Shown piece by piece: positions 15,554-23,253 of a stretch of 24,416 nucleotides of DNA. Within the stretch, counting starts at the first letter, position 1, and every line of letters begins with the position of its first letter. A program made the translations under genes and the position numbers. The notes under the pieces are model-generated. The model saw only the letters and a program-made list of their open reading frames with translations, did not search any database and had not been told where the DNA came from. The DNA comes from JBQCHF01 sp051954955 (GTDB lineage Bacteria > Actinomycetota > Actinomycetes > Motilibacterales > Motilibacteraceae), in the NCBI GenBank assembly GCA_051954955.1, contig JBQCHF010000096.1:1-24416 (forward strand). Reading direction: 5' to 3'.

Positions 15554-15650
15554 GTGTGTCGTTCCTCCAGGGACCGCGGCCCGTGGTCGGGCTGTCACCG
15601 GGTTTTCCGGTTGCCCGGAAGTTAGCAAGAGGTTTCAGCGGGGGGAAGGG

Positions 15651-15691
15651 CTTGCGGAAACTTTCCGACAACTTCTTGCGCAGGCTTGCAG
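15651..15691. promoter_or_regulatory. Divergent malE/regulator control region: LacI operator and CTTGC repeats
   Basis: The odd palindrome CGGAAA-C-TTTCCG (15655-15667) is a typical LacI-family operator form. Three similar heptamers, CTTGCGG (15651-15657), CTTGCGC (15675-15681) and CTTGCAG (15685-15691), sit around it; from memory, CTTGCAG repeats have been described in the Streptomyces malR-malE intergenic region. The reverse form GCAAG also occurs near 15624. The region lies between malE and the LacI gene, so the regulator probably controls both. Confidence 0.6.
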
Positions 15692-15701
15692 CAACAGGGG
15701 C

Positions 15702-15707
15702 TACAGT
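15702..15707 (+). promoter_or_regulatory. -10 element for a leaderless LacI-regulator transcript
   Basis: TACAGT (15702-15707) fits TANNNT and ends seven bases before GTG 15715, the spacing expected when transcription begins at the start codon. There is no Shine-Dalgarno sequence and no clear -35. Confidence 0.45.
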
Positions 15708-15714
15708 CCCGTCC

Positions 15715-16734
15715 GTGACCGCTCGACTCGCCGACATCGCCGCCCACGCTGGGGTGAGCGAGGCCACCGTGAGCCGTGTTCTCAACGGCAAGCCCGGCGT
15801 CGCCACCAGCACCCGGCAGGCCGTGCTCACGGCGCTGGACGTGCTGGGCTACGAGCGGCCGACGCGGCTGCGCGAGCGCAGCGCGGGGCTGGTCGGCCTG
15901 GTGGTGCCGGAGCTGGAGAACCCGATCTTCCCGGCGTTCGCCCAGGTCATCGAGACCGTGCTCGCCCAGCACGGCTACACGCCGGTCCTGTGCACGCAGA
16001 CGCCCGGTGGCGTCACCGAGGACGAGTACGTCGACCTGCTGCTCGAGCGCGGCGTGGCCGGCATCATCTTCGTCTCCGGCCTGCACGCCGACACCCAGGC
16101 GAACCCGGACCGCTACCTGCGCCTGCGCGACCGCGGCCTGCCCATCGTGCTGATCAACGGCTACGTGGAGGGGGTCGACGCGCCCTTCATCAGCAACGAC
16201 GACGCCGCGTCCATGGAGCTGGCGGTCGGCCACCTGGTGTCCCTCGGACACACCCGGATCGGGCTGGCCGTCGGACCGGAGCGCTACCTCCCGGTCATCC
16301 GCAAGATCGAGGGCTTCGAGCTGAGCCTGCGCACCCTGCTGCAGGTGGAGGACCCGCGCGCGCTGGTGGAGTGCTCGCTGTTCAGCGTGGAGGGCGGCCG
16401 CGCCGCCGCCAGTCGGCTGCTGGACAAGGGCTGCACGGCGATCGTGTGCGGGTCGGACATGATGGCCCTCGGTGCCATCCGCGCGGTGCGCGCCCGCGGC
16501 TGCGACGTCCCCGCCGACGTCTCGGTGGTGGGCTACGACGACAGCCCGCTCATCGCCTTCACCGACCCGCCGCTCACCACCGTCCGCCAGGCGGTGCCGG
16601 CCATGGGTATGGCCGCAGTGCGTGCGCTGATCGACGAGATCAGCGGCACGCCCGCCCCGCGCGACGAGTTCGTCTTCCGCCCGGAGCTGGTCGTGCGCTC
16701 CTCCACCGGCCCTGCGCCGGTCCTCAAGCGCTGA
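15715..16734 (+). CDS. malR: LacI-family transcriptional regulator of the maltose operon
   Basis: A 339-residue repressor. The N-terminal helix-turn-helix (5-24, LADIAAHAGVSEATVSRVLN) and hinge (about 45-60) are followed by a periplasmic-binding-protein-like effector domain (GLVVPELENPIFPAFAQVIE, VSLGHTRIGL, VVGYDDSPLIAFTDPPLTTV). GTG 15715 is the only sensible start: the HTH begins five residues later, and a longer upstream frame would run through the operator. It is likely leaderless. Its position divergent from malE, with a LacI-type palindrome between them, supports control of the maltose operon and autoregulation, with a maltooligosaccharide as the probable inducer (inference). The gene symbol is based on that context; similar proteins regulate other sugars. 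Confidence 0.9.
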   Translation: MTARLADIAAHAGVSEATVSRVLNGKPGVATSTRQAVLTALDVLGYERPTRLRERSAGLVGLVVPELENPIFPAFAQVIETVLAQHGYTPVLCTQTPGGVTEDEYVDLLLERGVAGIIFVSGLHADTQANPDRYLRLRDRGLPIVLINGYVEGVDAPFISNDDAASMELAVGHLVSLGHTRIGLAVGPERYLPVIRKIEGFELSLRTLLQVEDPRALVECSLFSVEGGRAAASRLLDKGCTAIVCGSDMMALGAIRAVRARGCDVPADVSVVGYDDSPLIAFTDPPLTTVRQAVPAMGMAAVRALIDEISGTPAPRDEFVFRPELVVRSSTGPAPVLKR

Positions 16735-16741
16735 GCTGCGC

Positions 16742-16776
16742 AGCGGGCCTCCCGACGCGTCGTCGGGAGGCCCGCT
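16742..16776 (+). terminator. Strong terminator after the LacI regulator
   Basis: AGCGGGCCTCCCGAC (16742-16756) and GTCGGGAGGCCCGCT (16762-16776) form a perfect 15-bp stem with a five-base loop, eight bases after the regulator stop and between convergent genes. It probably works in both directions. Confidence 0.85.
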
Positions 16777-16796
16777 GTCCTCGGGGAGATGCGCCG

Positions 16797-17396
16797 TCAG
16801 TGCACCCGGCAGCCGTCGACGAACGCGGACATCTTGGTCGGCTCGCCGGTCCCGGCGTCGGCGCGGAAGCGCACCTTGAGGGAGAAGTCGAGGGACTGCC
16901 CGTCCGGGCTCTCGCCGCGGAAGGACACCCGCAGGTTGGTCGAGAGGTCGGCCTGCTGGCCGGTGTCGCCGGTGCCGCGGAACTGCGCGAGCTCCACCGC
17001 GTCGCCGGCGTAGGTGCGCACCTCGTCGCCCGATGCGTCGAGCTGGGTGAGTGCGAAGTGCTCGCCGAGGATCTTGCCGGTGCCGGTGAACGAGCCGGCC
17101 TTGGCGCCGTTCAGCTTGGTCTGGACCCCGAATGTCTCGTCCATGTCCCAGAGATCGAGCTTCACCCCCTCGAACCCGCACATTCCCTTCAGGTCGACGA
17201 AGTCCCAGTACATGGACGGGTCCTCGACCTCGTACTGCTCGCCGGTGGCGATGAACACCTGGTGGATGCCGTGCGTCTGGACCAGCTCGACGTCCTGGGC
17301 GGAGGCGGCGCCCGCCCCGGCCACGAGGGTGGCGGCGCTGGCGAGTGCGGCGGCGCCGGCGGCGAGGCGGCGGCTGGTACGGCGGGTGAGCGACAT
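16797..17396 (-). CDS. Secreted protein of unknown function
   Basis: A 199-residue protein with an arginine-rich signal peptide (MSLTRRTSRRLAAGAAAL, hydrophobic to about residue 30, AxA cleavage after ASA at 33). The N-region contains two Arg-Arg pairs, so export by Tat is possible but Sec is equally likely. The mature part (about 166 residues) looks beta-rich with alternating polar and hydrophobic residues and just two cysteines (C73 and C196), suggesting one disulfide tying the C-terminus back. I recognise no family. ATG 17396 has GGAG about seven bases upstream. It shares its strand with the phosphatase gene upstream but is separated by a 156-base gap holding hairpins, so it is probably transcribed alone. 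It converges on the LacI gene. Confidence 0.75.
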   Translation of the reverse strand: MSLTRRTSRRLAAGAAALASAATLVAGAGAASAQDVELVQTHGIHQVFIATGEQYEVEDPSMYWDFVDLKGMCGFEGVKLDLWDMDETFGVQTKLNGAKAGSFTGTGKILGEHFALTQLDASGDEVRTYAGDAVELAQFRGTGDTGQQADLSTNLRVSFRGESPDGQSLDFSLKVRFRADAGTGEPTKMSAFVDGCRVH

Positions 17397-17408
17397 CTCT
17401 GGCTCCTG

Positions 17409-17431
17409 GTCTGGAGAATCTGTCTGGAGAA
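17409..17431 (+). repeat. Direct repeat GTCTGGAGAA upstream of the secreted-protein gene
   Basis: Two exact copies (17409-17418 and 17422-17431), 13 bases apart start to start, lie 13-35 bases before the start codon of the gene on the minus strand (there TTCTCCAGAC twice). One contributes the ribosome-binding GGAG region only indirectly. They could be a regulator site. Confidence 0.4.
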
Positions 17432-17438
17432 CTGCCCT

Positions 17439-17454
17439 GACGGCGGGCGCCGTC
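17439..17454. other. Short GC-rich hairpin
   Basis: GACGGC (17439-17444) and GCCGTC (17449-17454) around a GGGC loop, in the leader of the secreted-protein gene on the minus strand. It is stable but short; role unknown. Confidence 0.3.
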
Positions 17455-17521
17455 GGCTGACCAGAAACCTCGTCGATGCCGGGTGGAGCGGGCAGGGTGC
17501 GGCCTTGCCTCTTGCGGTGTG

Positions 17522-17539
17522 GGCAGCACCCCTGCTGCC
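17522..17539 (-). terminator. Terminator after the PP2C phosphatase gene
   Basis: GGCAGCA (17522-17528) and TGCTGCC (17533-17539) form a perfect 7-bp stem with a CCCC loop, 13 bases beyond the phosphatase stop codon. Confidence 0.5.
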
Positions 17540-17552
17540 GGGTGGGCAGCGC

Positions 17553-19712
17553 TCAGCGCTGCTCGAGCAGCACCTCGGCCCAGACCACCTTGCCCAGGCG
17601 CGTGGTGCGGCTGCCCCACCGGTGCGCCAGCTGCTGGGTGATCGCGAGCCCGCGCCCGCTCTCGTCCGCGCTGCCGGCCACCCGCGGGCGGGGGAGTGCG
17701 CGCCCGCGGTCGGACACCTCGACCACGAGCCGGGTTCCGGTGGCGTGCGCGTGCAGCTCCACCGGCGGGTCGGCGTGCTCCAGGGCGTTGGCCACCAGCT
17801 CGGCGGTCACCTGCTCGATGGCCTGGACCGCCGCGTCGTCGGCGGCCACCGAGAGGGCGAGGTCGCGCACGGCGCGGCGGGCCCGCGGTGCGTCGGCGAC
17901 CGAGTGCACGCGCTCGTCCAGCCGGGCGACCAGCGCCGCCGCCGGCTCGGTGCGCAGCAGCAGCAGGGCGATGTCGTCGACGCCGTGCCCCGGCTCGCGC
18001 GTGGCGGCGTCGAGCAGGGCGTCGGCCAGGGCCTCGAGGTCCGCGGCCCCGCCGGCTCCCGTATCGCGCCGGACGTGGTCGGCGAGGCGCGCGAGGCCGT
18101 CGTCGAGCTCGAGCTCGCGTGACTCGACCAGGCCGTCGGTGAACATCACCAGGGTCGACCCGGCCGGGAACGGCACGGTGACGTCGGTGTAGCCGGCGAT
18201 CCGGAGCCCGAGCGGCGGCCCGGGCGGCGGCGCCACGGTGCGCACGGAGCCGTCGGGCATCTTGACCAGGAACGGCGGGTGCCCGGCGTTGGCGACCGTG
18301 AGCAGCCCGGCGCTGGGGTCGAGCACGGCGTAGCAGGCCGTCGCGAACCGCGGTGGGGCCGCGGTCTCGGGGTCGTGCGCAGGGTCGACGTCGTCGGCCA
18401 CGTGCGCGTCGAGCAGCTCCAGCACCGCGGCCGGGGTCAGGCCGGCGTGGCCGGCGGCGCGCATGGCCGCCCGCGCCTGCCCCATGACGGCGGCGGCGGC
18501 GATGCCGCGCCCGGACACGTCGCCCACGCCGACGGCCAGGCGCCCGGCGCCGAGGTCGTGGACGTCCCACCAGTCCCCGCCGACCTCGACGTCGGCGACC
18601 CCCGCGACGTAGCGCGCAGCGACGGTGACGTCGGGCTGCCGCGGGGGGACGGCGGGGAGCAGGGCGCGCTGCAGGTCCAGCGCCACCTGGCGCTGACGGC
18701 GGACCGTGGCCACGTGGCCGACCGCGGCGCCGGCCCGCGCGGCGACGTCCTCCAGGAACGGGACGTCGTCGGCCACGTAGGGGGCCCGGTCGGCCGCAGA
18801 GACCAGCACCAGGGCGCCGGTGAGCGTGCCGGCGACCACCAGCGGGACCAGGGCGATGCAGTTGGCTCTGGCGGCGGTCAGCCAAGCGGCGACGGCCGGG
18901 TCCGGCGCGACCACGGAAAGGTCGTCGAGGCTGACGGGGATGAGGACCGTGCGGCCCGCGTTGACCGCGGTGTCCCACGGGCCCGGTTCCTGGCGGGGCC
19001 TCGAGGGGGGCGGCGGGCCGGCTTCCGACAGGGCGTCGGAGAGGGCGAGGCCCACCAGCTGGGACTCGGGATCGGTCGGCGCTGCGGGTGCGCCGACGGC
19101 CGCCGATTCCGGTGGTGTGAGCACGAAGACAGCCGCGACGTCGGCGACGTCGGGGACGAGCGCGGTGGCCAGCGCCTGCAGCGCGGTGCGCGCGTCCGGC
19201 GCCTCGACGAGCGCTGCGGAGAGGGCGCCGAGAAGCGCCTCGCGCTGCGCGGCCTGCTCGGCGAGCGCGGCCCCGGTGACGTCGGTGGCGGTGATCACCA
19301 GGCCGCGGGCCGGCAGCTCGCCGGGGCGACCCAGCGGCGCTATCCGGTAGGAGAGCAGGACCTCGTGGCCGGTGACGTCGCGCAGGCCGACGACTGGCCG
19401 GGGCGCGTCCGCCGTGCGGCCGGTGCGCAGCACCTCGTCCATCGCGGCCGACCCCCGCCCGGCGGTCTGGCCGAAGGCCTTCTGGACCGGCTCGCCCAGC
19501 GGGGCGTCGCCGAACATCCGCCGGCAGGCCTCGTTCTGGAAGACCAGCAGGTGGTCCGGGCCGGCGGTGACGGTAATGAGCGAGGGGGAGGTCTCCAGCG
19601 CGGTGCGGAGCTCGGCGAACCCGAGCGAGGCGAGCAGGTCGTCCGCCCCGGCGCACGCCGCGTCGCCCCCGGGCTGTTCGCCGTCCGGGTGCGCGTGCAG
19701 GGGCTCGGCCAC
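17553..19712 (-). CDS. PAS-GAF-SpoIIE phosphatase-HATPase four-module signalling protein
   Basis: A 719-residue soluble regulator. Modules in order: PAS-like sensor (about 30-150), GAF-like domain (about 155-335), SpoIIE/RsbU PP2C phosphatase (about 340-588) with metal-binding motifs VGGDWWDV (377-384), GDVSGRG (397-403), MFTDGLVE (523-530) and VDDIALLL (578-585), and an RsbW-type histidine-kinase-like ATPase (about 595-719) with ELVANALEHA (638-647, N642) and SGRGLAI (685-691). All catalytic residues seem intact. Such fusions combine phosphatase and anti-sigma-kinase activities, and in streptomycetes control partner-switching sigma pathways; no anti-sigma antagonist or sigma gene lies nearby. 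The start is GTG 19712, probably leaderless since TACGGT lies six bases before it. Confidence 0.9.
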   Translation of the reverse strand: MAEPLHAHPDGEQPGGDAACAGADDLLASLGFAELRTALETSPSLITVTAGPDHLLVFQNEACRRMFGDAPLGEPVQKAFGQTAGRGSAAMDEVLRTGRTADAPRPVVGLRDVTGHEVLLSYRIAPLGRPGELPARGLVITATDVTGAALAEQAAQREALLGALSAALVEAPDARTALQALATALVPDVADVAAVFVLTPPESAAVGAPAAPTDPESQLVGLALSDALSEAGPPPPSRPRQEPGPWDTAVNAGRTVLIPVSLDDLSVVAPDPAVAAWLTAARANCIALVPLVVAGTLTGALVLVSAADRAPYVADDVPFLEDVAARAGAAVGHVATVRRQRQVALDLQRALLPAVPPRQPDVTVAARYVAGVADVEVGGDWWDVHDLGAGRLAVGVGDVSGRGIAAAAVMGQARAAMRAAGHAGLTPAAVLELLDAHVADDVDPAHDPETAAPPRFATACYAVLDPSAGLLTVANAGHPPFLVKMPDGSVRTVAPPPGPPLGLRIAGYTDVTVPFPAGSTLVMFTDGLVESRELELDDGLARLADHVRRDTGAGGAADLEALADALLDAATREPGHGVDDIALLLLRTEPAAALVARLDERVHSVADAPRARRAVRDLALSVAADDAAVQAIEQVTAELVANALEHADPPVELHAHATGTRLVVEVSDRGRALPRPRVAGSADESGRGLAITQQLAHRWGSRTTRLGKVVWAEVLLEQR

Positions 19713-19718
19713 GACCCC

Positions 19719-19724
19719 ACCGTA
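19719..19724 (-). promoter_or_regulatory. -10 element for a leaderless phosphatase transcript
   Basis: On the minus strand TACGGT (complement of 19719-19724) is followed after six bases by the GTG start of the phosphatase. No Shine-Dalgarno sequence is present. Confidence 0.4.
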
Positions 19725-19795
19725 GGGCTTGCCGGGCAGCGCGCGGCAGACACGTGGCGCAGAGACCGCGCACCGGCGGTCCCGCCGTGGCGGGT

Positions 19796-20248
19796 TCAGC
19801 GCAGGTAGGCCTCGGCCACCGCGTCGTTGTACCGGTGGAACATCGCTCCCAGCAGCGCCAGGTCCTCGTCGGACCAGCCGTGCAGCAGCTCGGCGGTGGC
19901 CGCCCGGCGTCGCTCCCGCACGGTGCCCATGAGGCGTCGGCCCTCCGCGGTGAGGCTGACGACCGCCCGGCGGCGGTCCGCGGCGGAGGGCTCGCGGCGC
20001 ACCAGGCCGCGCTCGGTCATCGTCGTCACCTGCCGCCCGGCCGTCGACTGGTCGACGCCGAGCCGCGCGGCCAGACCGCAGATGTCGGTCGGGCCGACGT
20101 CATCGAGGGTGCGCAGGAGCAGGTACTCGGCCCGTTCCAGCTCCTGGTAGACGTCGCTGCGCCGGCGCAGCAGCTCGAAGTGACGGACCAGCACGGCGCT
20201 CTGCAGCTCGATGACGTCCAGCGGATCCGCGGCCCCCGGGGTCGCCAT
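19796..20248 (-). CDS. MarR-family transcriptional regulator
   Basis: A 150-residue winged-helix protein. The recognition helix lies in LAARLGVDQSTAGRQVTTMTERG (about 59-81) and the wing in REPSAADRRRAVVSLT (85-100) with the conserved D-x-R-R pattern; helices at both ends form the dimer. ATG 20248 has GGGAGG seven bases upstream. It is divergent from a FUSC-type exporter with a palindrome between them, the usual arrangement for a MarR repressor of an efflux gene that is released by a phenolic or other lipophilic ligand (inference). Its stop is 84 bases from the start of the phosphatase gene on the same strand. Confidence 0.9.
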   Translation of the reverse strand: MATPGAADPLDVIELQSAVLVRHFELLRRRSDVYQELERAEYLLLRTLDDVGPTDICGLAARLGVDQSTAGRQVTTMTERGLVRREPSAADRRRAVVSLTAEGRRLMGTVRERRRAATAELLHGWSDEDLALLGAMFHRYNDAVAEAYLR

Positions 20249-20271
20249 GGTTCGCCTCCCGCAGATATCGG

Positions 20272-20285
20272 TATGATGCATGCAT
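20272..20285. promoter_or_regulatory. MarR-type operator overlapping the exporter promoter
   Basis: ATGCATGCAT (20276-20285) is a perfect 10-base palindrome that overlaps TATGAT (20272-20277), a good -10 for the exporter gene on the plus strand. It lies 28 bases upstream of the divergent MarR start. A second palindrome, GATATC, is at 20264-20269. Confidence 0.55.
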
Positions 20286-20371
20286 TGTGCCCGCGCCGCC
20301 GGGACTGCGACACACCCACCGGTCCGGCGCGGCGCACCGCTGACGATCCGACCCTGCGAGGAGGGGTGCGC

Positions 20372-22636
20372 GTGCGCGACGGTGTGCGGAGCCGGCTGGC
20401 CGAGACCCGGGACCGTGTCCTCGCCTCCGACCCGGGCCTCGGGCGGCTGCGCCAGGCCCTGGCAGCCACCGTGGCGCTGGGGACCGCCCTGGCCGTCGAG
20501 TACGTGTTCGCCCGGCTCTCGCACGCGGGAGCGCAGGGCACGCTCGTCGCGATGATGCTCGGCGCGATCGTGGCCATGATGGGGGCCAACGCCCTCGCTG
20601 GCCCCGAGCGCTGGGGCAACGTGAAGGTCGCGGTGTTCTTCCCGGTCGCGATCGGCGTGGGGATGGCGGTCGGCACGCTCACTGCCAGGAACACCGACGT
20701 GATGCTCTCGGTGTTCGTCGTGGTCATGTTCGTGGCGGTGTTCATCCGCCGGTTCGGCCTGCCGTTCTTCTTCTACGGCTTCATGGTCTGGATGGGCTAC
20801 TTCTTCGCCTCGTTCCTCAGGACCACGCCGACGATGCTGCCCCACCTGCTGCTGGCCGTGGTCATCGGCTCGGCCTGGGTGCTCCTGCTGTCGGTGACCG
20901 TGCTGCGCACCGACCCGCGCCGCGTCCTGCGGGCCACCCTCCGGTCCTTCGACGGCCGGGCCAGGCGGGTGACCAGCGACTGCGCGGACCTGCTCGGGAG
21001 CCGGACCGGACGCCGTGAGCGGGCCCGGCTGGAGCGCCGCCTCCTGGCCTGCCAGGCCGGGCTGGCCGAGGCGGCCCTCATGGCCGAGGGCTGGTCCGAC
21101 GACGAGGGAGCGCTGCCGCCTGGCTGGTCCGGCCCAGCGCTGCGCCGGCACCTGCTGGAGACCCAGCAGGCGGTGGAGCGGATGGCCGCCGCCTCGACCG
21201 GCCTCGTCGGGGCGGACGAGCGGGTGCGGGCCGCGGCCGGCGAGCTGATGGAGCTCCTGGCCCGCCGCGACGACGTCGCCGCCAGCCGGGCTGCCGAGGC
21301 CCTCGCTGCCGCTGTGCCGGGGGTCGAGGACCCCGAGGCGGCCTGGCATCTGCGGCACCTGTCCGCCGGCGCCGTGGAGTTCCTCGCGCTGGAGGCGGAG
21401 GTCGACGGGCCGCCGGAGGTCGCCGGGACCGACGACTTCGCCCCCACCACGGGTCTGTTCTTCGGGAACCTGCCAGGCTCCCCGGCGGTCGCCCGGGAGG
21501 TGCCCGCGCGCGGAGCCCGCTGGAATCCGCTGACCACGCTGGACATGACCACTCGCCAGGCCGTCCAGGTGGCGCTGGCCGGGGCGCTGTCCATCGTGCT
21601 CGGCCGGTGGCTGGACCCCAGCCGCTACTACTGGGCCGTCATCGCCGCGTTCGTCATGTTCACCGGCACCGCCACCCGCAGCGAGTCCTTCCTCAAGGGC
21701 GTCAACCGCGTGCTCGGCACGCTGGCGGGTCTGGTGGCCGCGATCGCCTTCGCGCACGTCACCGTGGGCCACACCGGCTGGATCGTCGCGGTGATCCTGC
21801 TGTCGGTCTTCTTCGGCTTCTACCTGATCCGCATCTCGTACGCCTACATGATCTTCTTCATCACGATCATGATCGGTCAGCTCTACACGGTGCTGCACAC
21901 CTTCACCGACGGGTTGCTGGTGCTGCGGCTGGAGGAGACCGCGGTGGGCGCGGTGGCAGGCATCGCTGTCGCCCTGCTGGTGGCCCCGCTGTCCACTCGG
22001 GACACGGCCCGCACGGCGGAGCGCGCGCTGCTGGAGTCCCTGGCCGAGCTGCTGGACGGGGTCGCCGACACGGTGGCCGGTCACGGGGAGCCGAGGGACC
22101 TGGACGCGCTGTCCCGGGGGCTCGACGACCGCGCCCGCCGGCTCGAGCTGGTCTCGCGCCCGCTCACCCGTCCGCTGGTGTGGGGCAACCAGAGCCAGCA
22201 GACCCGCCACCGGCTCGGGCTCTACCTGAGCACCGCCGTATACGCCCGGGGGCTCGTGGTCGCCGTGCGGCGGGCCCACGGCACGGTCTCGACGGCGGTG
22301 CCGGACACCGCCCGCGCCCTGGCCGCCGCCTGCGCCGGCCTGGTCGAGGCGACGGCACCCTCCGGCGGGACCGGGCAGGTCCCGGACCTGCGCGAGAGGC
22401 GCACCGGGGAGGACGGCAGCGACCGGGTGCGTCACGAGGGCCGCGGCGAGGTGGCCGACCAGCTGGCCGTAGCGGAGTCGAGCCTCTTCCGCACCGGGCC
22501 CGGCGCCGGGACCGGGCCCGAGGGCGACGACGCCCTGCGAGCCCTGCTGCACCTGCAGGCCGCCCTGGCCGAGCTGGCTCCTGGTCAGCGCCCCGCGGCG
22601 TCGTCCCCGCCGGCGACCGTGGCGGCGACGACCTGA
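20372..22636 (+). CDS. FUSC-family membrane exporter, two transmembrane bundles
   Basis: A 754-residue protein with the full FUSC layout: a first membrane bundle (about 20-185, including LVAMMLGAIVAMMGANALAG and VMLSVFVVVMFVAVFIRRFG), a long soluble helical domain (about 190-390), a second bundle (about 393-545, starting MTTRQAVQVALAGALSIVLG and including YYWAVIAAFVMFTGTATRSE) and a second soluble tail. FUSC proteins such as E. coli AaeB and plant ALMT relatives move aromatic or organic acids outward. GTG 20372 was chosen because GGAGG (20360-20364) lies seven bases before it; a GTG at 20366 is too close. Control by the divergent MarR protein is likely. The tail from about 660 is low-complexity and may be less conserved. 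Confidence 0.88.
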   Translation: MRDGVRSRLAETRDRVLASDPGLGRLRQALAATVALGTALAVEYVFARLSHAGAQGTLVAMMLGAIVAMMGANALAGPERWGNVKVAVFFPVAIGVGMAVGTLTARNTDVMLSVFVVVMFVAVFIRRFGLPFFFYGFMVWMGYFFASFLRTTPTMLPHLLLAVVIGSAWVLLLSVTVLRTDPRRVLRATLRSFDGRARRVTSDCADLLGSRTGRRERARLERRLLACQAGLAEAALMAEGWSDDEGALPPGWSGPALRRHLLETQQAVERMAAASTGLVGADERVRAAAGELMELLARRDDVAASRAAEALAAAVPGVEDPEAAWHLRHLSAGAVEFLALEAEVDGPPEVAGTDDFAPTTGLFFGNLPGSPAVAREVPARGARWNPLTTLDMTTRQAVQVALAGALSIVLGRWLDPSRYYWAVIAAFVMFTGTATRSESFLKGVNRVLGTLAGLVAAIAFAHVTVGHTGWIVAVILLSVFFGFYLIRISYAYMIFFITIMIGQLYTVLHTFTDGLLVLRLEETAVGAVAGIAVALLVAPLSTRDTARTAERALLESLAELLDGVADTVAGHGEPRDLDALSRGLDDRARRLELVSRPLTRPLVWGNQSQQTRHRLGLYLSTAVYARGLVVAVRRAHGTVSTAVPDTARALAAACAGLVEATAPSGGTGQVPDLRERRTGEDGSDRVRHEGRGEVADQLAVAESSLFRTGPGAGTGPEGDDALRALLHLQAALAELAPGQRPAASSPPATVAATT

Positions 22637-22687
22637 CCTGCTCGGTCGCGGTCGCTGGGCCTCTGCCGACCTGACTGAGGACGTCCG

Positions 22688-23146
22688 CTACCCCTCGGGT
22701 GCCGGGAACGGCCGGGCCGCGGTGAACGCGGTCGGCGTCGGGCCGTGCTCGCGCAGGTGCCGCAGGCGCTCCTCCGCCTCCCGCAGCGGAGGTCGGTGCC
22801 CGTCCGGCACCCACCAGATCGCCGCGGCCTGCTCGGGGTGACGGAGGAACCAGGACCTCCGCTGCCGCAGCGCGTCCAGGTGCGGACCCGTGTGCACGAA
22901 CGCGAGCAGCGGCTCCAGGGACGCCCACACCGAGAGGTTGACGACCATCCCGGCGCTGTCCCCGACGTCCCAGGCGAACGGGTGGGTGCGGCTGCCGGCA
23001 GGCACGACCAGATGGGTGCGCCAGCAGAAGCCCTCGGCCGCGGTGCTCGCCGCCTCGACCGGACCGCTGGCGGCCACGAAGCCGGCCAGCTGGGCGGAGG
23101 TCAGTGGCGCAGCCAGCCGCGAGACGTTCACCTGTGCCAGCTGCAC
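22688..23146 (-). CDS. DUF3291 domain protein
   Basis: A 152-residue soluble protein covering the whole DUF3291 domain: N-terminal VQLAQVNVSRLAAPL, central NLSVWASLEPLLAFVHTGPH, then WFLRHPEQAAAIWWVPDGHRP and the terminal EERLRHLREHGPTPTAFTAARPF. The family resembles dimeric alpha-beta barrel proteins; its function is not known. GTG 23146 fits both the family's usual N-terminus and a GGAGG eight bases upstream; the longer frame to 23224 adds an unrelated low-complexity piece. It converges with the FUSC gene and is divergent from the S4 gene. Confidence 0.85.
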   Translation of the reverse strand: MQLAQVNVSRLAAPLTSAQLAGFVAASGPVEAASTAAEGFCWRTHLVVPAGSRTHPFAWDVGDSAGMVVNLSVWASLEPLLAFVHTGPHLDALRQRRSWFLRHPEQAAAIWWVPDGHRPPLREAEERLRHLREHGPTPTAFTAARPFPAPEG

Positions 23147-23253
23147 GTCCACCGCCTCCTCCGCGTCAATGCTGCTGTCGGCACGATCCTCGCCGGTGCC
23201 GGTGCCGGTTCCGTCGCGCAGCACCGTTCCCCGCCCCGTGACAGGCTGCCGGC

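Noticed and set aside
15622..19773. Minus-strand open frame of 1383 codons
   Set aside because: It spans several real genes in other frames and consists of Arg/Ala/Pro-rich shadow sequence.
19754..22636. A 960-residue version of the FUSC exporter
   Set aside because: The first 206 codons are antisense to the MarR gene and run through the divergent promoter; GTG 20372 has a well-placed GGAGG.
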